From positions 31,959,978 to 32,023,977 of the forward strand of contig NC_092012.1 of assembly GCF_042242105.1 (NCBI RefSeq): a stretch of DNA of 64,000 bases. The letters run 5' to 3'. This stretch comes from Pempheris klunzingeri (taxonomy: Eukaryota; Chordata; Actinopteri; Acropomatiformes; Pempheridae). The position numbers and the translations under genes are program-made. How positions within the stretch are numbered: the first letter of the stretch is position 1; the number at the start of each line of letters is the position of its first letter. Positions 40,701 through 51,959 of the stretch are shown here, in pieces. The notes beneath the pieces were generated by a model that made no database searches, had not been told where the DNA came from, and saw nothing but the letters and a program-made list of their open reading frames with translations.

Positions 40701-40926
40701 CCTAAACTCCCTGCAGGGTCAGTATGTGCATGACCCTCATATAAAATGTGCACTGTGCTTTTATGATTTGAAGACAGACGAATTCACTGCCTTTGTTTTT
40801 TTGTTCTCAGGTGTATTTATGTTCCTGTGGTCGGTGGCTTTGACCAGCAAGTCTCGATCCGATGATAAATCCTCGATCAGAGATGGCTCCTCTCAGAAAA
40901 TGATAACTACCAGCTTCAATCATTGA
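34737..40926 (+). CDS. Adhesion GPCR, ADGRG5-like with canonical GPS (cluster copy C)
   Basis: Twelve exons: 34737-34794, 35135-35189, 35495-35588, 36328-36456, 36894-37061, 37151-37205, 37289-37380, 38144-38262, 38787-39067, 40161-40263, 40392-40717, 40811-40926; 531 aa, consistent phases. The first exon has exactly the length and phase of copy B's (58 bp). The signal peptide is MWTTLLLVTLVRFCETHA. The ectodomain is short. The GPS is canonical: DGC then CSCNHLSFFAVLV ending at residue 217, with predicted cleavage between Leu210 and Ser211. The TM region includes GFHLYLLLVRVFNIYVRRYL, ECL2 Cys-Trp and TM6 LGLPWGLASI. The TM2-TM4 exon is 12 bp longer than in A and B. The cytoplasmic tail is short and Ser/Thr-rich. 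It is probably a surface receptor signalling through G proteins after tethered-agonist exposure, inferred from the family. Confidence 0.9.
35652..36113. mobile_element. Degenerate MITE-like repeat in copy C intron 3
   Basis: Imperfect inverted arms: 35652-35710 (CAGGGGCAGCAG, then TTTTAGCCATCTAAAAGGGC) and 35960-36023 (reverse complement CAGGAGTCATGGC, TTTTAGCCACCTAAAAACAGG). The right flank ends in ACTATCCCTTTAA at about 36101-36113, a terminus often seen on fish MITEs. No clear target-site duplication was found, so the exact ends and the superfamily (hAT-like at best) are uncertain. Confidence 0.5.
37540..37690. repeat. GGTTAGGTTTAGG-containing dispersed repeat fragment
   Basis: Two diverged copies of a GGTTAGGTTT unit, flanked by repeated TAAGTTAATGT blocks, in the intron between the GPS and TM1 exons of copy C. 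This resembles common teleost dispersed repeats. It has no coding potential. Confidence 0.4.
39345..39440. repeat. Second copy of the intron 3 repeat arm
   Basis: TTTAGGTGGG, GCAGCTAAAATACATTTTGC, TGCTGTCCCC match the reverse complement of the left arm of the repeat at 35652-36113. It lies in the intron after the TM2-TM4 exon of copy C. Confidence 0.5.
39498..39654. mobile_element. hAT-like MITE with CCTGGTCCTG inverted ends
   Basis: 157 bp whose left end (CAGTGTTTCTCAATCCTGG, TCCTGC) and the reverse complement of its right end (CTGGTGTTTCCCACTCCTGG, TCCTGG) match. This terminal layout is typical of abundant vertebrate hAT-type MITEs. A clean 8-bp target duplication was not found. Confidence 0.6.
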
Positions 40927-41046
40927 TATTCACAGTTAAAACTCTTGTATTATCCATTGCCTATATTAGGTGTTTACTGGCCTCCAGTCATATACAGTTA
41001 AATGATAACTAACAATAACTTAATTTGATGTCTTGGAACTTATTTA

Positions 41047-41052
41047 AATAAA
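41047..41052 (+). terminator. Poly(A) signal AATAAA of copy C
   Basis: Canonical hexamer about 120 bp after the stop codon of copy C. A 3' UTR this short fits the compact neighbourhood. Confidence 0.7.
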
Positions 41053-41256
41053 GATTGCAAAGAGAATTAATAATCTTAATAAGTAACCCCTTCTAACCAT
41101 CTATTATTCTTACGGTTACAGTAATATCAGATATAGACAAACATAGATTGTCAACGATGTATTGGTGAATCACTGAATTAAAAATCCTCTCTGTGTCTTT
41201 CCTGCAAATGTGAGCATCATAAAACTCCTCATAGTTTAACTTTGTTAAAGCAGCAC

Positions 41257-41259
<3 letters not shown>

Positions 41260-41319
<60 letters not shown>
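41260..41319. repeat. (TA)n microsatellite, about 30 units
   Basis: Uninterrupted alternating TA run, self-complementary and therefore able to form a hairpin or cruciform. Confidence 0.97.
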
Positions 41320-41325
<6 letters not shown>

Positions 41326-41417
41326 TGACAGAACTGACAGAATAAAGCACCTATGAAGCATGATAAAAGTGCACCCTGGGGGTCTATGGGTACCCCAGTC
41401 AGTGGGATGAGGGTTAA

Positions 41418-41530
41418 GGGTTAATTCAATTCAGTTCAACTGGCTTTATTGGCATGACAGTTTTGGAAACGATATTGCCAAGGCATCAAAAATGAGAAAA
41501 GCATTACAAATAAATCAATGATTAAATAAA
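41418..41530. repeat. LINE-tail-like interspersed repeat fragment
   Basis: Begins with (ATTCA)-type units, then GGCTTTATTGGCATGACAG and ATTGCCAAGGCATC. This is the appearance of a common teleost retroposon 3' tail. A related TTTATTGGCATG start occurs at 47895. The family is not determined. Confidence 0.5.
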
Positions 41531-42069
41531 AAAGCTAAATATAATTTGAACAGCATACAGTACAGTACAATGAACATTGATATTATACTAATACCGCTAA
41601 TTTTATTTACACAGCATATCCTGTATATCCTATATCTATATCCTCTAATTACATTTCAGCAGGATACATCACGCTGTGTGTGTGTGTGTGTGTGTGTGTT
41701 TCTGTGTGTGGGTGTGTGAGTAATTTTAAATAAGTATATTTAATATAATAATAGTAAATCTGAGATTACAGAGGTGAACTTGTTCAAAGAAATGCTAGTT
41801 CACAACACATCACAAAAGACAGTGTCTAATATTTATGACATACTTAGCTTGGTTGTCAAGAAGATGATAAATTCATAGTTTATAAAAAAGACGTACCAAC
41901 AATATCTACTACTGCTCAGAGGACAGTTAAATAAAAGTGGATGGAGCAAGATTGCTAATAAACTAAGCTAATGAACACATTTAGAGCATGACGGGTGGTG
42001 GGGATGCTTTTGGGAAAAAAAGGATTAGGAAAATGACAGGGAATGATTTCTGGGAAAAAGTTGACCGCT

Positions 42070-43698
42070 TTAATAATTTTTATTATAAACACCAGAGATC
42101 CTGAGGGGGGCCGAGTTGTCTCCACCATCATTAAAGCAGGGGCTGAAGAACGGGTAGAGTTTGTCAGTGAAGGAGCAGCCAGTGAAGGAGTAGAGAATAC
42201 CTGCAGCCTCAGCGTCATAAAAGGAGACCAGACCCTCCTCATAATCCACAAACATGCCCACCGTCTGAGGCCGCGATTTCACAGAGAGGAGGACGTCAGG
42301 GTCAGCGAGAGCTACGTACTCATGTCCATTCCTCAGCTGCAGAGTCCAGAAGCCGGTCTCCGGGCACGAAGTAATTTCTCCTCTCCTGCTGGCTGAAGCA
42401 CTGACCACTCCTAAATCCCATTTAGTTTTCCCTTTAACCTCGACCTCGTAGTAGAACCTGCCAGACGACAGACTCTGCTTTCCCAAGACGACGACACAAC
42501 ATGAGAATCTCTGTGGGTTATATGGGAGATTCCGCTCAACATCGCCGTGATTTACTTGTTTCCCATCATCGGACACAATGAGTTTAGGATGTGCTGTGTC
42601 CGGATCGAGGGTCACATCCACGGCGTACTGCTGCACCCTCCTCAGCTCTGCTTCCAGCAGCTTCTCCGTCCCCCTGCTGAGCGTCTCCTTAAGTTGAGCC
42701 ACTGCTCTTGCCACAGTTCCCTCATAAGATGGCTGATGGAGGATGATCTTTGTCTGGTCCTTAGCGAGTAAAGAGGCATTCAGGGATGAGAACATTTGAA
42801 GGAGGTGGAGGTGATCGTCGGAGCGTTCGAGCTGCTTCACCTCGGCATACCTCTTCCTCAACTCCGAGATCTCCTGATTCAGCTCTTTGATTGAGTCGTC
42901 AGCTTGCTTCGCCGTTGTTTTCTGCTTCCGTTTGACCTGTTCGATGAGCTCAGTCAGGCCTGTCTGGACAAGCTGTGTCAGAGTGGTGAATACCTGTACG
43001 CCATTTGCCATCTCTTTGTGTGCAGCCTCCTTGCTGAGCTGCACTGACTGTCTGAGCTCCTGCACCTTCAGCTGTCGCTCATGGATCATCTGCTGAAATT
43101 CTGCCCCTGTCTTCTCCAGCTCCGTCTTCTTTCCGTCGCATTCTTCTTTCAGAGGAACGACATCATGTGACTCGTGGTCTGTCTCGGTACAGAACTGGCA
43201 TACGCACATCTGGTCAGTCTTGCAGAACCGGTCCATGAGTTCATCATGGTTTGTACATATCCTGTCCTCAAGGTTATCCAGAGGTCCAACGAGCTTGTGT
43301 CCTTTTAGGCCTGGCGTCATCTGATGTCTCTCCAGGTGAGTCTGACAGTACGAGGCCAGACACACCAGGCAGGACTTCAGGGCCTTCAGTTTGATCCCCG
43401 TGCAGACGTCACAGAGAACCTCTCCTGGTTTGGCATCCTCTGAGGCTTTCTTAACAGCTGACTGTCTGTACTGAGCAGCTATCTCAGAGATGAAAGTATT
43501 GACGTGGAGCTCAGGTCTTATGTCAAAGGGCCTTTTACACACAGCACACTGGCATTTTCTATTGATTCTCCAGTTTTCGGTGATGCAGCTTTTGCAAAAG
43601 TTGTGTCCACATGGTATGGTGACCGGAGCGATGAACACGTCCAGGCAGATGGAGCACAGAAAGTGCTCCTCAGAGAGCAGATGGGTGGCAGCTGACAT
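42070..43698 (-). CDS. TRIM family E3 ubiquitin ligase (RING, B-box, coiled coil, PRY-SPRY)
   Basis: 542-aa protein encoded in one exon. The RING finger at about 15-55 shows CSICLDVF, CGHNFCKSC and CAVCKRPF. It acts in transferring ubiquitin from an E2. Cys/His clusters at about 95-125 and 148-178 are B-box type 1 and type 2. A long coiled coil (about 182-300), which drives dimerisation, is followed by PRY-SPRY from about 358 (DVTLDPDTAHPKLIVSDDGK) to the end; this is the target-binding module. The layout is class IV, as in TRIM39/TRIM21-like and fish-expanded TRIMs, many of which act in innate immunity. The open frame extends 15 codons upstream, but an acceptor (CTTAG) ending at 43709 and a 5' UTR exon make Met at 43698 the likely start. 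The sub-family member is not identified. The single coding exon suggests either a multigene fish TRIM or an old retrocopy. Confidence 0.9.
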   Translation of the reverse strand: MSAATHLLSEEHFLCSICLDVFIAPVTIPCGHNFCKSCITENWRINRKCQCAVCKRPFDIRPELHVNTFISEIAAQYRQSAVKKASEDAKPGEVLCDVCTGIKLKALKSCLVCLASYCQTHLERHQMTPGLKGHKLVGPLDNLEDRICTNHDELMDRFCKTDQMCVCQFCTETDHESHDVVPLKEECDGKKTELEKTGAEFQQMIHERQLKVQELRQSVQLSKEAAHKEMANGVQVFTTLTQLVQTGLTELIEQVKRKQKTTAKQADDSIKELNQEISELRKRYAEVKQLERSDDHLHLLQMFSSLNASLLAKDQTKIILHQPSYEGTVARAVAQLKETLSRGTEKLLEAELRRVQQYAVDVTLDPDTAHPKLIVSDDGKQVNHGDVERNLPYNPQRFSCCVVVLGKQSLSSGRFYYEVEVKGKTKWDLGVVSASASRRGEITSCPETGFWTLQLRNGHEYVALADPDVLLSVKSRPQTVGMFVDYEEGLVSFYDAEAAGILYSFTGCSFTDKLYPFFSPCFNDGGDNSAPLRISGVYNKNY

Positions 43699-44615
43699 GT
43701 TGACCACACTAAGACCCAGAATAAAGACATGAAATAACAACATCGGTGACTGGATTCTTGAATAACTGTTTGAAACAATGGTTATTCAGATAGACTGTAT
43801 AAAAGAAGTGGACATAACTCACAGGTCTGACAGTGAAGACCGTTAAACTGGCAGTCTGGCCAGGCTTCACTGTTTATATGAAAGTCAAAAGAAATTGATG
43901 CATCTTCTCACTTGATATTTGACCTCAGCAAACACTAACATAAACTAATGAGTTTATGGTATCAGTCGCTAGATTCAAGCAGTCTTAGCAGTCTGTGGTG
44001 GTGAACTAGTACTCATGGGAGAGAGGACTTCCAGTGAAATCTGTTCAAATAAAAGCCATTTTGATTCCAGATTTGAATAACGTTGATGTGTAAAAATAGC
44101 ACAGTAGTATGATCAAAAAGTGGGGATGCAAAAACACACGTTCTGCTCCCCCGTGGGTGGGTGGGTGGGTGGATAAAACAGTGGGTGTGCTTAGTATGGC
44201 TGTCTGTCTGCGCCCATGGAGACTTGCAGTTAGTGAAAGCAGCCTCTCAAATCTTTGAATAAAACATTAAAGAAAACACTCAACACAACACACAAATTGG
44301 AATGTAGGTGATGAAGTGGTGAATGCTGTTTTGTGTTTCCAGGGCAACCTCTTTTTTTCAAAAATAGTCAAATTTTGCACTCCAGGCTGCCATGGATGTA
44401 TGTGCAAAGGGGTCAAAGTTCAAGGCACAATTTCATGACAAAGAAGTATGTCCCTATTGTCTGCATACTGCATGTAAAGTAGCCTGCTATGTGAGTGACA
44501 CAGTGGGATCAGTATGGGAGGGTCAGGGCCAGGCTTCAAAAGGCAGCCATGGTGACCACGTCCACTTCTTTAATACAGCCCATGGGTAGTTATTCAGAGT
44601 AAAATGTGTACTCAC

Positions 44616-44750
44616 CTATAGGACTGATATGCAGTAGATGCAGGGAGAACCAAACGTCAGATTTTCCCAATAGGAGCCGGGTTTTCCAGACTGCTGACTG
44701 CAGACCTGCTGTCGCTCTGAAGAGCCTCTGATGACAGTTTAGATATTTTC
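44616..44750 (-). promoter_or_regulatory. Putative non-coding first exon and promoter of the TRIM gene
   Basis: On the minus strand a good donor (TATAG/GTGAG) ends at 44616 and would splice to the acceptor whose exon begins at 43708, ten bases before the TRIM start codon. The upstream boundary is a guess. No TATA box was seen. Confidence 0.4.
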
Positions 44751-46200
44751 AGTGTGGCTCCACCTCCTCATACTGGCCTGAACCGGTCATGTGACTAGTC
44801 CCTGAGGGCCAACGACCTATTGTTTTCATTCTTTTGTCTTCATGATGACCCGTCCTAAAGGCACTGCAGCCCTCCTGGTAAATACAGAGCGCGGACTGGA
44901 GCAGGTGTGTCAGATAACTCAGACCACATAAGAAGAGAAGAAGGATGAGCCGTAGTGACCGGCTTGCAGCAGATGATTCAAAAGATGCAAATGAAAACAG
45001 AAGTTTTTATTGTTATTATTTGATTTTAATTTGATGTGTTGTGAGACAGGGGTGTGTATAGACCTTTGATACACCTGGAAGCTTTTTGGAATTGATTATT
45101 TAACCAACGTTGTCATGAAATCCCCCGTCTGGATTAAATCAAGCCCAGTGCATAGGCCTAAAAGCAGAATTTCGTGTCTACTGCTAAAAGCATAATATTG
45201 GACGTGGTACTACACATAAATTAACATTAATTATTTGGAAAGCTACGCTGATTTAATTCTTCCTCTTTGGTTCTTTTACACAAAATGCATTTATTGACCA
45301 CATCTCTCAAACTTCACAAGCTGTTTTCTCACTCAAAACTCCAGAATTCTGTTTTTGCACATCATTTTACACAGTTTTATTTATATACTGCTATCAAAAT
45401 TGTTGCATTTACTTTGAAAATCTAACGTAACCAAAAAGAAATGAAGAAAATAATGAACATCCATAAACTCCAAAGTGGACACTAAGTTCTTATTTTCATT
45501 TCTAAATGACAATTTAGTATCAAGCAACAAGTCTCTATGAAAGACTTGTGCTGTTTTGTGACAACATGGTACAATGGTGACCCTCCCAGAATGCTGTCAC
45601 TTTTCCCTCCGCTTTACTCCGTTGACCACTGAGGACTTCTTTTCCTCACGGAGGGTGGAGAGTTTATAACCACCATCCACAGGATCAGATGATTGATCTT
45701 GGATCCAAAGAATGTTGGATATCTGGACATATCTGCAGGTGGACTGCAAGAGAGCACATAATGGACAAAATGATCAAATGTAGAAGACAGGGTTGAGGAA
45801 CGCTGTAGTATTTCTATATCAGTACAGTATATTTATGTATGTATATATAATGAATACTCTGCAAATCAAACCCTATTGAAGCATATCACAGCACTTCTGA
45901 TTCATCGCTGTGACTCATACTGTAGGGCGGCTCAATCTGTGCAATAAATAAGTGACTTTATGTGCTGTAGGCTAATTGAATATTGGTTTAGGATAAATAC
46001 ATGCAGGTGAATAGATGAATAAAATAGTTTTTTCCTGTCAGTGTTGGTGCACCAGTTGGAGTGTATGAAGTGTTTTGGTTGCATTGGTGCACGTTGAATG
46101 TGAGATTATGATGGGTTGATGTGCATGTTGCTGAAGAGAGGGTATGTTTTGATAATCCAAGAAAACACAAGTGTTTCTCAACACTTCCTCCCCCCCGCCC
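44751..46200. other. Spacer between the TRIM gene and slc7a6os
   Basis: AT-rich sequence without a recognisable gene, long repeat or RNA gene. Plus- and minus-strand frames near 45988-46562 lie over the slc7a6os promoter and first exon and have no independent support. Confidence 0.5.
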
Positions 46201-46560
46201 CCCGGTGTCCGCCGTGCTGTGGCGTATTTGTGTGGTACCCGGAAATAAAGGCGGAGTGAGCGCTCACCACTTCTCCGCCTCTCCGTCTGCCAGACAGCCC
46301 AGACAAACTCAGACAGAGGGACGACATGGATCCAAACACCACCATTCTGCGAGTCAAGAGAAAAAGGGGCACCGACCCCGCAGACGCCTTGTTGCTGGCT
46401 TGCAAACGTATCCGCCCAGAGACGTCCCAGAGCTCGGGCGAAGCGGTACCGGAGCCCAACGAAGCGGAGGTGGAAAACTCTGTCTTCAAACTCGTGGCGA
46501 CCGTAGCGACACAGGTGAGAGGCCCCGCTGCTACAGCTACTGCTAACGGTGTTAGCTAGC
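46200..46560 (+). promoter_or_regulatory. CpG-rich promoter and first exon of slc7a6os
   Basis: GC- and CpG-rich block surrounding the slc7a6os start codon, in contrast to the AT-rich DNA on both sides. This fits a housekeeping-type promoter. The transcription start was not located. Confidence 0.5.
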
Positions 46561-49500
46561 AAGCGTCAAGCGCAGCTGACGGCGGAAACGACAAATAAAC
46601 GCTAGTTAGTATGTCGCTACAAACGTTACTATGTAGTTAAGCTGGTTTGGTGACAGCTAGCTGAATTTAAACTGGTTAAATTCTGGTTTTGGTCGGAGAA
46701 CAACGCGCCGAGTGTGTAAGTTGTTGTTAGCATCGCACCCAAGCTAACGCTGTTAGCCGACGTTAGCCGTGCATTAGCCCCAAATTTGTTGTAGCCTCTG
46801 TGCTATTGTTAGCTCAATTTGTTGATATTGAACGTATTCATGACGTGTTAGCAGGCCTAGAAAACGATTTGACTTCATCCAGGTCAAATATTGTAATGTA
46901 TATTACTCGTACTCAATGTCAGACAGCACCAAGTCTCATTCATCACACTAAGCTAATTAGCTTATCTGGTAAACATCCCATTTGGCTTCACTGTTTTTAC
47001 AAGATCTTTTTTTTTATTCTTAAGGTGATGATGTAATTACAAGTCTGATTTCTTCCTGGCTTTATTCAAATAACCATATGCTCTTAACTTGTGTGTTTTT
47101 TGCTCACTGACATTTTGTTAAAGCAAGTGTTTATCAGTGATGCATTGAGGACTGGATTTGGAAGTAAAGTGTGGGTGGTGGGATGTTTTGTAGGACTGTC
47201 TGCATGCTTGATTTCCCTCAACTTGTGTATCATGAAGTAAAAGCCAGATGTCCTCTCATACCTAAGTATGAGCCCTATGATCCTCACCCCTGTCATTTCT
47301 TCCCCAGGATGCACCTGTTCAGACGCAGGTTCGACAGGCTTTGGCTCGGCCTCGCATGGCCCATGCTCTGCGCCCCTCAGCTGCCAGTTCACAACGGATA
47401 ATTGGGGACCTACGGAGCACAAAGTGGAGCACCCGGAGGGAGGAACGCTACAGAATACTCTCGAGCCACCGTACGGGGCTGTCATGCCCAGCGGAGCAGC
47501 AAAACCCCCAGACAGATGTTTCAGAGGACGTAGAGGAGACTGGGAAAGCAGAGGACAAGTGTTGGGGTCTGGGTGAAATCCAGGTGGTTGATCTCGTACA
47601 TGAGGGTGTAGAGGGCCAGGACAAGTCTTCTGACAAGGTGAGTTTGCAATCATTTTTACTGGTTAGAGATGAGCGGTGTTAGGATTTTTGTCTTTGGTGG
47701 CATTAATTACAATATTGCTCATTGAAATTGATAAGCATAATCCAGAATGTTCTAATTATTAGTTGTGCATAGTTTCTGAACGTGCCTGGGAATACTGTCA
47801 GTGCATCCCTGTTCAGAAATGAACAAAAGTAGAGCAGTCAGTAGAGCAAAACGATGTAAAGTATTCAAGATTCAAAGATTCAAGATTCAAAGTGTTTATT
47901 GGCATGTGTACAGGACAGAAACAGGTTTCCCTGTACAATGAAAATCTTACTTTGCCATCCACACTGAATGCCTTAAGGGTTTAAAGTGAGAGTAAAAGAG
48001 TAAAGTGGCATGCAGGAGAAGAAGATAAAATATAAACTACTATTACTAATATAAATACATTTACATAATGTGCAACGTTATTAACATTACAAGTAAATGT
48101 GCAAGTATAGGAACATATTGGACAATGAAATGTTTCCACTTTACTTGAGGCACTAATAACGCAGAGTATGGGAAATGATACAAGAACTTAATCTAACATT
48201 TGATTAAAAAAAATTCCAGTCCCCGCTCCCATCTTCGTCCATCGCCCATATGTTGACACAGGCATGCAGAACTTGTGAGGTTAATTTTTACTTTGTTCAG
48301 AGTTTCTACCTTTTCTTACACTGACGCTTTATTTCTGTAATTAAAGTCTCTCTTATCTTATCCCAATCAAAAGGAACCATAAGAATAGTTGTATTAATAT
48401 TATTCCCATCCTTACTGAGGTTTGAATGCTTAATACGTTTTTCTTTTTTTTTTTTAATAGTGAAAATGTTTTTTGGAAAAAGTAGGGTGAAGAAGTTGAG
48501 CAGTAAAATTAATCTGCATTGGTAGCAGTAAGTGTGGGACAATGCCCAGTCCTACCACTGAGTGAGTGAGTGTCCCATCACTGAAGTTGGTGCAGCAGCA
48601 GCAGCTTTCTTCATGCCGTCAAACACTGCAAATTTCTGACATTTCTCATATTTAGGCTGCTGGTGTTATTCCTATTGCATGTTGTTGTTGTTTGAATGCA
48701 GTTTTAGTTGTTTTGCTCTGTGTTGTTGGTGTTTACAGTGTGCATCTGTTGGAGGTTAGAAGACCAGGCACAAGTCAACACTGCCAATATCTGTAGACTT
48801 GATGGTAATTGATTTCCCCTCTCACTCTCTTTGTAAAGACGCTGTCCTCAGACCCAGAAGTAATCCTGTGTAACAACACCAAGATGCTGCGGGAGCGTCT
48901 GAGCATATCTGGCGAGAGACAGGGGGAAGAGCGCTGGGAGCAGGACTCTGACTACGTCTACGATCTTTACTACCAGGAAACGGTCACACCGGGTTGGATC
49001 CAGGACATCCTATCTGTCAGGGCCTACGCTGACGAGGGAGAACTGGTGTGTGTGGATGGATGGACGGACAGATGAATGAATGCTGAAATCGGAGTGAGTG
49101 AATGAAGACATGGGTGAAATAGAGAATAGACATAGCGGGTGGGTGGGGTCGGGAATGAGGGGTCTGTGCTCGCATCCGTTGTGTTAGCTGCCTGTGAAAT
49201 TTGTATTTTGATAAATCAGCTAGGAAAAAATGTAAACGTGATTTCATAGAGAAGCAGAAGGGTTGTTCGAAGGATATATTCAGGATGTCAGACTGACTCG
49301 GCAGCACAATCGGGTTTAAAAAGATGAAGATAGAAGCTAAAGCCCAAAGTTACAGATTCAACCACCACATCACCTGGCCATCAAAACAGAACGCAATGAA
49401 ATTAAAGGGATACTTTGCCGATTTTTAACCGCCTTATGTCACTACAGTGTGGGCAGTATATGCAAATGAACATTAACTTTCCTCCGTGTTGCCTGCATCC

Positions 49501-51136
49501 ACAGCTCCCCGCTCGTCATCCAGCTCAAAGTGACAGTTTTCCCACTCTAGGGCTGCTGTTTGGATGAATAACTGACTTGGCAGTAGAATAACAGAAATTT
49601 AAGTCCACTATTCAATCAAACAACAGTACTGGAACTGATAAATGTTCAGTATGGGTGACGAACAGGGAGCTTCAAATTTGACACATCATTCATTTCCATG
49701 TAGGCCTTCTACCAAAGCAGCTTGAAAATAAGCAAAGGGTTCCAGGACTGTAAAGCAGGGTCGCTCTTTATTCATCGTTGGAATCATTAAAAGCAAAAGC
49801 AGATTGTGCATACATTCAGTACACCTTCAGCAGCTAGCAAAGCTTAGAAGTGCTAGTTAACGATTGATGAGCTGCAACATTATACTGCTAATGTCGGCTT
49901 GAAAACAAGAAACGTAGATCTCCTTTCAGCCTCTCCAGGTAACGGTTATCACTATCACCTGTGCCCCAGTTGAACCTTTTAAATGGGATTAGCTAGAAGG
50001 CCACAAAACAAGCCTGACAGTGAATAAAATCTGAAGCAAAGGCTCAAGTTGATTGAGAACAGCAGTTTAGTTGTTGGCCCCTGGTCAGAGCTGGCTGATG
50101 CTATAACTGGCCAGTCTGTGTTTGAGGGGCGGGACTTATGGCTAATACAATAAGGCTTCCTTTGGTATATTTGTGTTATTCTCAATTTCTGAGAACACTA
50201 AAACTAATGAATCAGCCAGAATGAGGTTTTCGGATAAATGCGTTGCTGTTTATCCCAGGTGCCTGACCTTGTGGTTCATGAAGAGGAGGTGTATGAAGAT
50301 GAGGATGACGAAAATGAGGAAGGCAACTGGAGGAATGACTATCCTGATGAAGGCAGTGATTCAGACAGTGACAGAGAGGAGCGCTATGGTGGTACGTATT
50401 TATTTATTAAGGCGCTTGTTACTCAAGATGGGTTATGTTTGTACATGGACTTTTTTCCTCCACGCCAGCACACTGTGGCCACAGGAATTATCAAACACTG
50501 GTCATTTAAGAAAAGGAGCAGTGTAATTAGTTTTGTGTAGGCGTAACTGTTTTCCACAAAGAAAACTGATCAGGGGTCAGTCAAGGAACCGATAAAGAAT
50601 CGTACCGATGAGCAGAAGTGATGATGCCATTGATATCGATAAAATCTTCCTGTCCCTAGTCTGGACAGACATGGATTTAAACTGCAACTTGACAATTCAG
50701 TTTTACTTATTTCATTTTAGTATATGTGCTTTACACCCAGGCTGCAGTACCTCTTTGACCATATCAATGAATGCTTTCACTTTCTGGCTGCTCTGTTTTG
50801 AGGTGGTGCATAACCATCTTTTTGTACTCAGGTTAGGGTCGGTATGCTGAAGATTTCTGATGATTAGAGTGAGATTAAAACGATCTGATGTGCACACTGC
50901 GTGTTCAGTAAAAGCCAAATAACTCCTCTTCTTCATCTGAGGGGGGAACACATGTTCACCCGCAGAGCCAGTACTGAATGCGATCGCGTCTGTCTGCAGG
51001 TTACTGGGAGGAGGAGCACTCGTACAGCCGGAGGAGCTGGCAGCATTACCAGAAGGAAGTGCTGCATGAGATGGGCTGTCGTGATAACGAGGAGGAAGAT
51101 GATGATGATGATGGAGACAAATATGATTCTAATTGA
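46326..51136 (+). CDS. slc7a6os: SLC7A6OS / Iwr1-like RNA polymerase II nuclear import factor
   Basis: Five exons: 46326-46514, 47308-47637, 48839-49045, 50259-50391, 51000-51136; 331 aa (human about 309). It starts MDPNTTILRVKRKRGTDPAD, the conserved N-terminus of SLC7A6OS, with basic KRKR. The yeast relative Iwr1 binds assembled RNA polymerase II and directs its nuclear import. The central Iwr1 motif DYVYDLYY is at about 211-218. The C-terminal third is very acidic (EEEVYEDEDDENEE; run of Asp near the end), followed by YWEEEHSYSRRSWQHYQKE. It is tail-to-tail with slc7a6, the arrangement that gave the human gene its name. Human mutations are linked to progressive myoclonus epilepsy. Confidence 0.95.
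47865..47990. repeat. ATTCAAG-rich retroposon tail fragment
   Basis: Tandem ATTCAAGATTCAAAG units followed by GTTTATTGGCATGTGTACAG and CCCTGTACAATGAAAATC. This is the typical 3' end of a common fish retroposon family, in slc7a6os intron 2. The family is not assigned. Confidence 0.5.
49400..49760. repeat. Possible MITE starting TTAAAGGGATAC
   Basis: TTAAAGGGATACTTTGCCG at about 49401 resembles the terminus of widespread teleost MITEs; a reverse-complement-like ACTATCCCTTTAA occurs at 36101. The far end was not located, so the extent is a guess. It lies in slc7a6os intron 3. Confidence 0.35.
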
Positions 51137-51959
51137 TCTGTTCCTAAACCTATACCTGTCAGTGGATCTTCCCAATGCCCTTTTCTCAAATGACACCATA
51201 CCCATAGACCTTTTGTGTAGGAGAGAGCGGAGGAAAAAACGGGCACATTGCAGAAACGCGCTTGGAAAAAATGTACTTAAAGGTAAATCCCATCCCAAGT
51301 GTAGCAATTTATGTGTAGCACACATTTTCCAAGGTTTCAAGTGGAATAGTCAGGAAACACAACCCTACATGTTCAAAGAGTTCAGTTATATGTGCCAATG
51401 TCTGAGTCACAAAGCTTGTTGACCACAAATGGTTCTGAAAACAGAATTGAACACACACATTTATCAGAGATCTTTTTAGGGTGAAATCATCCCTCCCTCC
51501 TACACAGACGGTGAAGGAGTAGGTGTTATTTCCAATAGTATCCAGAGTGTCTTTTTTTTTTTTTTTAATTGGTGGAGTGAACTTGTGTGTGTGTGTGTGT
51601 GTGCGCGTGGGTGTTTGTTCAAAGTGGATGTGTGTTAGAAATGTTGCATATTAGTGATACATGCCTGGTATGCTTTGTGCTGTTAACACTTCTGTTAGTG
51701 AGACGTCTTGGGCCGCGCGTGGTTGCAATTTAGGGTGTTTGCATTTTGTGCATGGTAGTGTGTGTAGGTATAACTGTGTGTGTTAAGATTTTTTGCATAA
51801 TGTGAAGGCGTGGTGCATTGTTTATGTTGTGGGTGTGTGTGTGTGTGTAAGTTTGGTTCGGAAATTCCCCTTTTTTGAAGTTCAGATTGTTTCTCTTGGA
51901 TGCTTGTTGAATTAAACATTCTGTAAATATGTAGATGTGTATAAAAAGAAGGCTTTCAA

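Larger units (their letters stand above)
40927..42069. other. Spacer between copy C and the TRIM gene
   Basis: It contains the short 3' UTR of copy C, a long TA microsatellite, a LINE-tail-like repeat fragment from about 41418, a GT run near 41677-41699, and the presumed 3' UTR of the minus-strand TRIM gene (AATAAA on the minus strand at 41607-41602 is one candidate end). No other gene was seen. Confidence 0.55.

Noticed and set aside
46038-46562. 174-residue minus-strand frame over the slc7a6os first exon
   Set aside because: It is a shadow of the CpG-rich promoter and first exon; the plus-strand exon fits slc7a6os exactly.
47084-47653. 189-residue minus-strand frame over slc7a6os exon 2
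   Set aside because: It is antisense to a well-supported coding exon with no motif of its own.
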